Source: Alphaproteobacteria bacterium
Lineage (GTDB): Bacteria; Pseudomonadota; Alphaproteobacteria; Rhizobiales; Aestuariivirgaceae
Reading direction: 5' to 3'
Assembly: GCA_024639035.1 (NCBI GenBank)
Contig: JAHEJE010000215.1
Coordinates: forward strand, 1-5,214
Length of the DNA: 5,214 bases
Part shown: positions 5,096 to 5,214 of the stretch, one piece after another
Layout: each line of letters begins with the position of its first letter
How positions within the stretch are numbered: the stretch's first letter is position 1
Program-made: the position numbers and the translations under genes
Notes under the pieces: generated by a model
Databases searched by the model: none
What the model was told of the DNA's origin: nothing
Seen by the model: the letters and a program-made list of their open reading frames with translations, nothing else

Positions 5096-5214
5096 CTATA
5101 CGATCACCAGTTCGCGAGCGACATCGCACAGGCGTTCGCCGCCGGTTTCGGTGACGATAAACGGTTCTGAAATACCGGCGCCGAAATCGTCGAGCCAGAC
5201 GCCTGACTGGAAAT
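5096..5214 (-). CDS. M24-family metallopeptidase-like (Xaa-Pro peptidase/creatinase fold) C-terminal fragment
   Basis: An open frame enters from the right edge and ends at TAG (5098-5096), leaving 38 full codons that read in part QSGVWLDDFGAGISEPFIVTE and end RELVIV. This is the usual tail of M24 peptidases, where a strand like G-x-W-x-DD-x-G-x-x-I-S-E-x-x-x-VTE-x-G carries the last metal-ligand Glu, followed by an L-x-x-x-x-R-x-L end. The Glu in ISEPF would be that ligand. The rest of the catalytic domain is outside the window, so substrate (X-Pro peptide, creatine-like or ectoine-derived) is unknown. It converges on the fixK operon across a 65-bp spacer that holds a hairpin. Assignment depends on a short segment. 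Confidence 0.6.
   Translation of the reverse strand, partial: FQSGVWLDDFGAGISEPFIVTETGGERLCDVARELVIV

Overview
The window reads as GC-rich alphaproteobacterial chromosome or large-plasmid DNA, most likely from the rhizobial side of the group (Hyphomicrobiales). The main reason is a compact oxygen-signalling cassette that matches, gene for gene, the variant FixL–FxkR–FixK circuit known from Rhizobium etli and relatives. In that variant FixL is a hybrid kinase with a C-terminal receiver, and the partner regulator is of the OmpR/PhoB type instead of FixJ. Assignment is from motifs and remembered family sequences only; no database search was possible.

Left part (1-1115, minus strand): the first 38 codons of a CocE/NonD-type hydrolase lie just downstream of a complete hormone-sensitive-lipase-family alpha/beta hydrolase. 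They are 17 bp apart and probably form one operon that runs off the left edge. A 225-bp divergent spacer (1116-1340) holds weak promoter candidates for both directions.

Central part (1341-5030): a soluble 523-aa hybrid histidine kinase has a PAS domain that keeps the FixL haem-pocket residues, followed by HisKA/HATPase and a receiver domain. An OmpR-type response regulator is encoded convergently, with 17 bp between the two stop codons and an 8-bp-arm inverted repeat across the junction. A divergent regulatory region (3674-3897) follows. It contains a good sigma70-type promoter for the response regulator and, on the fixK side, three GTTACA-like hexamers at exact 10-bp spacing, as expected for an OmpR/PhoB-family operator. 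After it come a FixK-type CRP/FNR regulator without the FNR iron-sulphur cysteines and a small protein of unknown function whose TTG start overlaps the fixK stop.

Right edge (5031-5214): a hairpin-forming spacer, then the C-terminal end of an M24-family metallopeptidase-like gene on the minus strand.

Proposed logic, inferred from known FixL systems: haem-FixL senses low O2 and phosphorylates the OmpR-type regulator. That regulator binds the triple repeat and activates fixK together with the small downstream gene. FixK would then act on TTGAT-N4-ATCAA sites elsewhere, since none is visible in this window. The most interesting items are the triple-repeat operator, the conserved haem pocket in a minimal soluble hybrid FixL, and the uncharacterised protein coupled to FixK.
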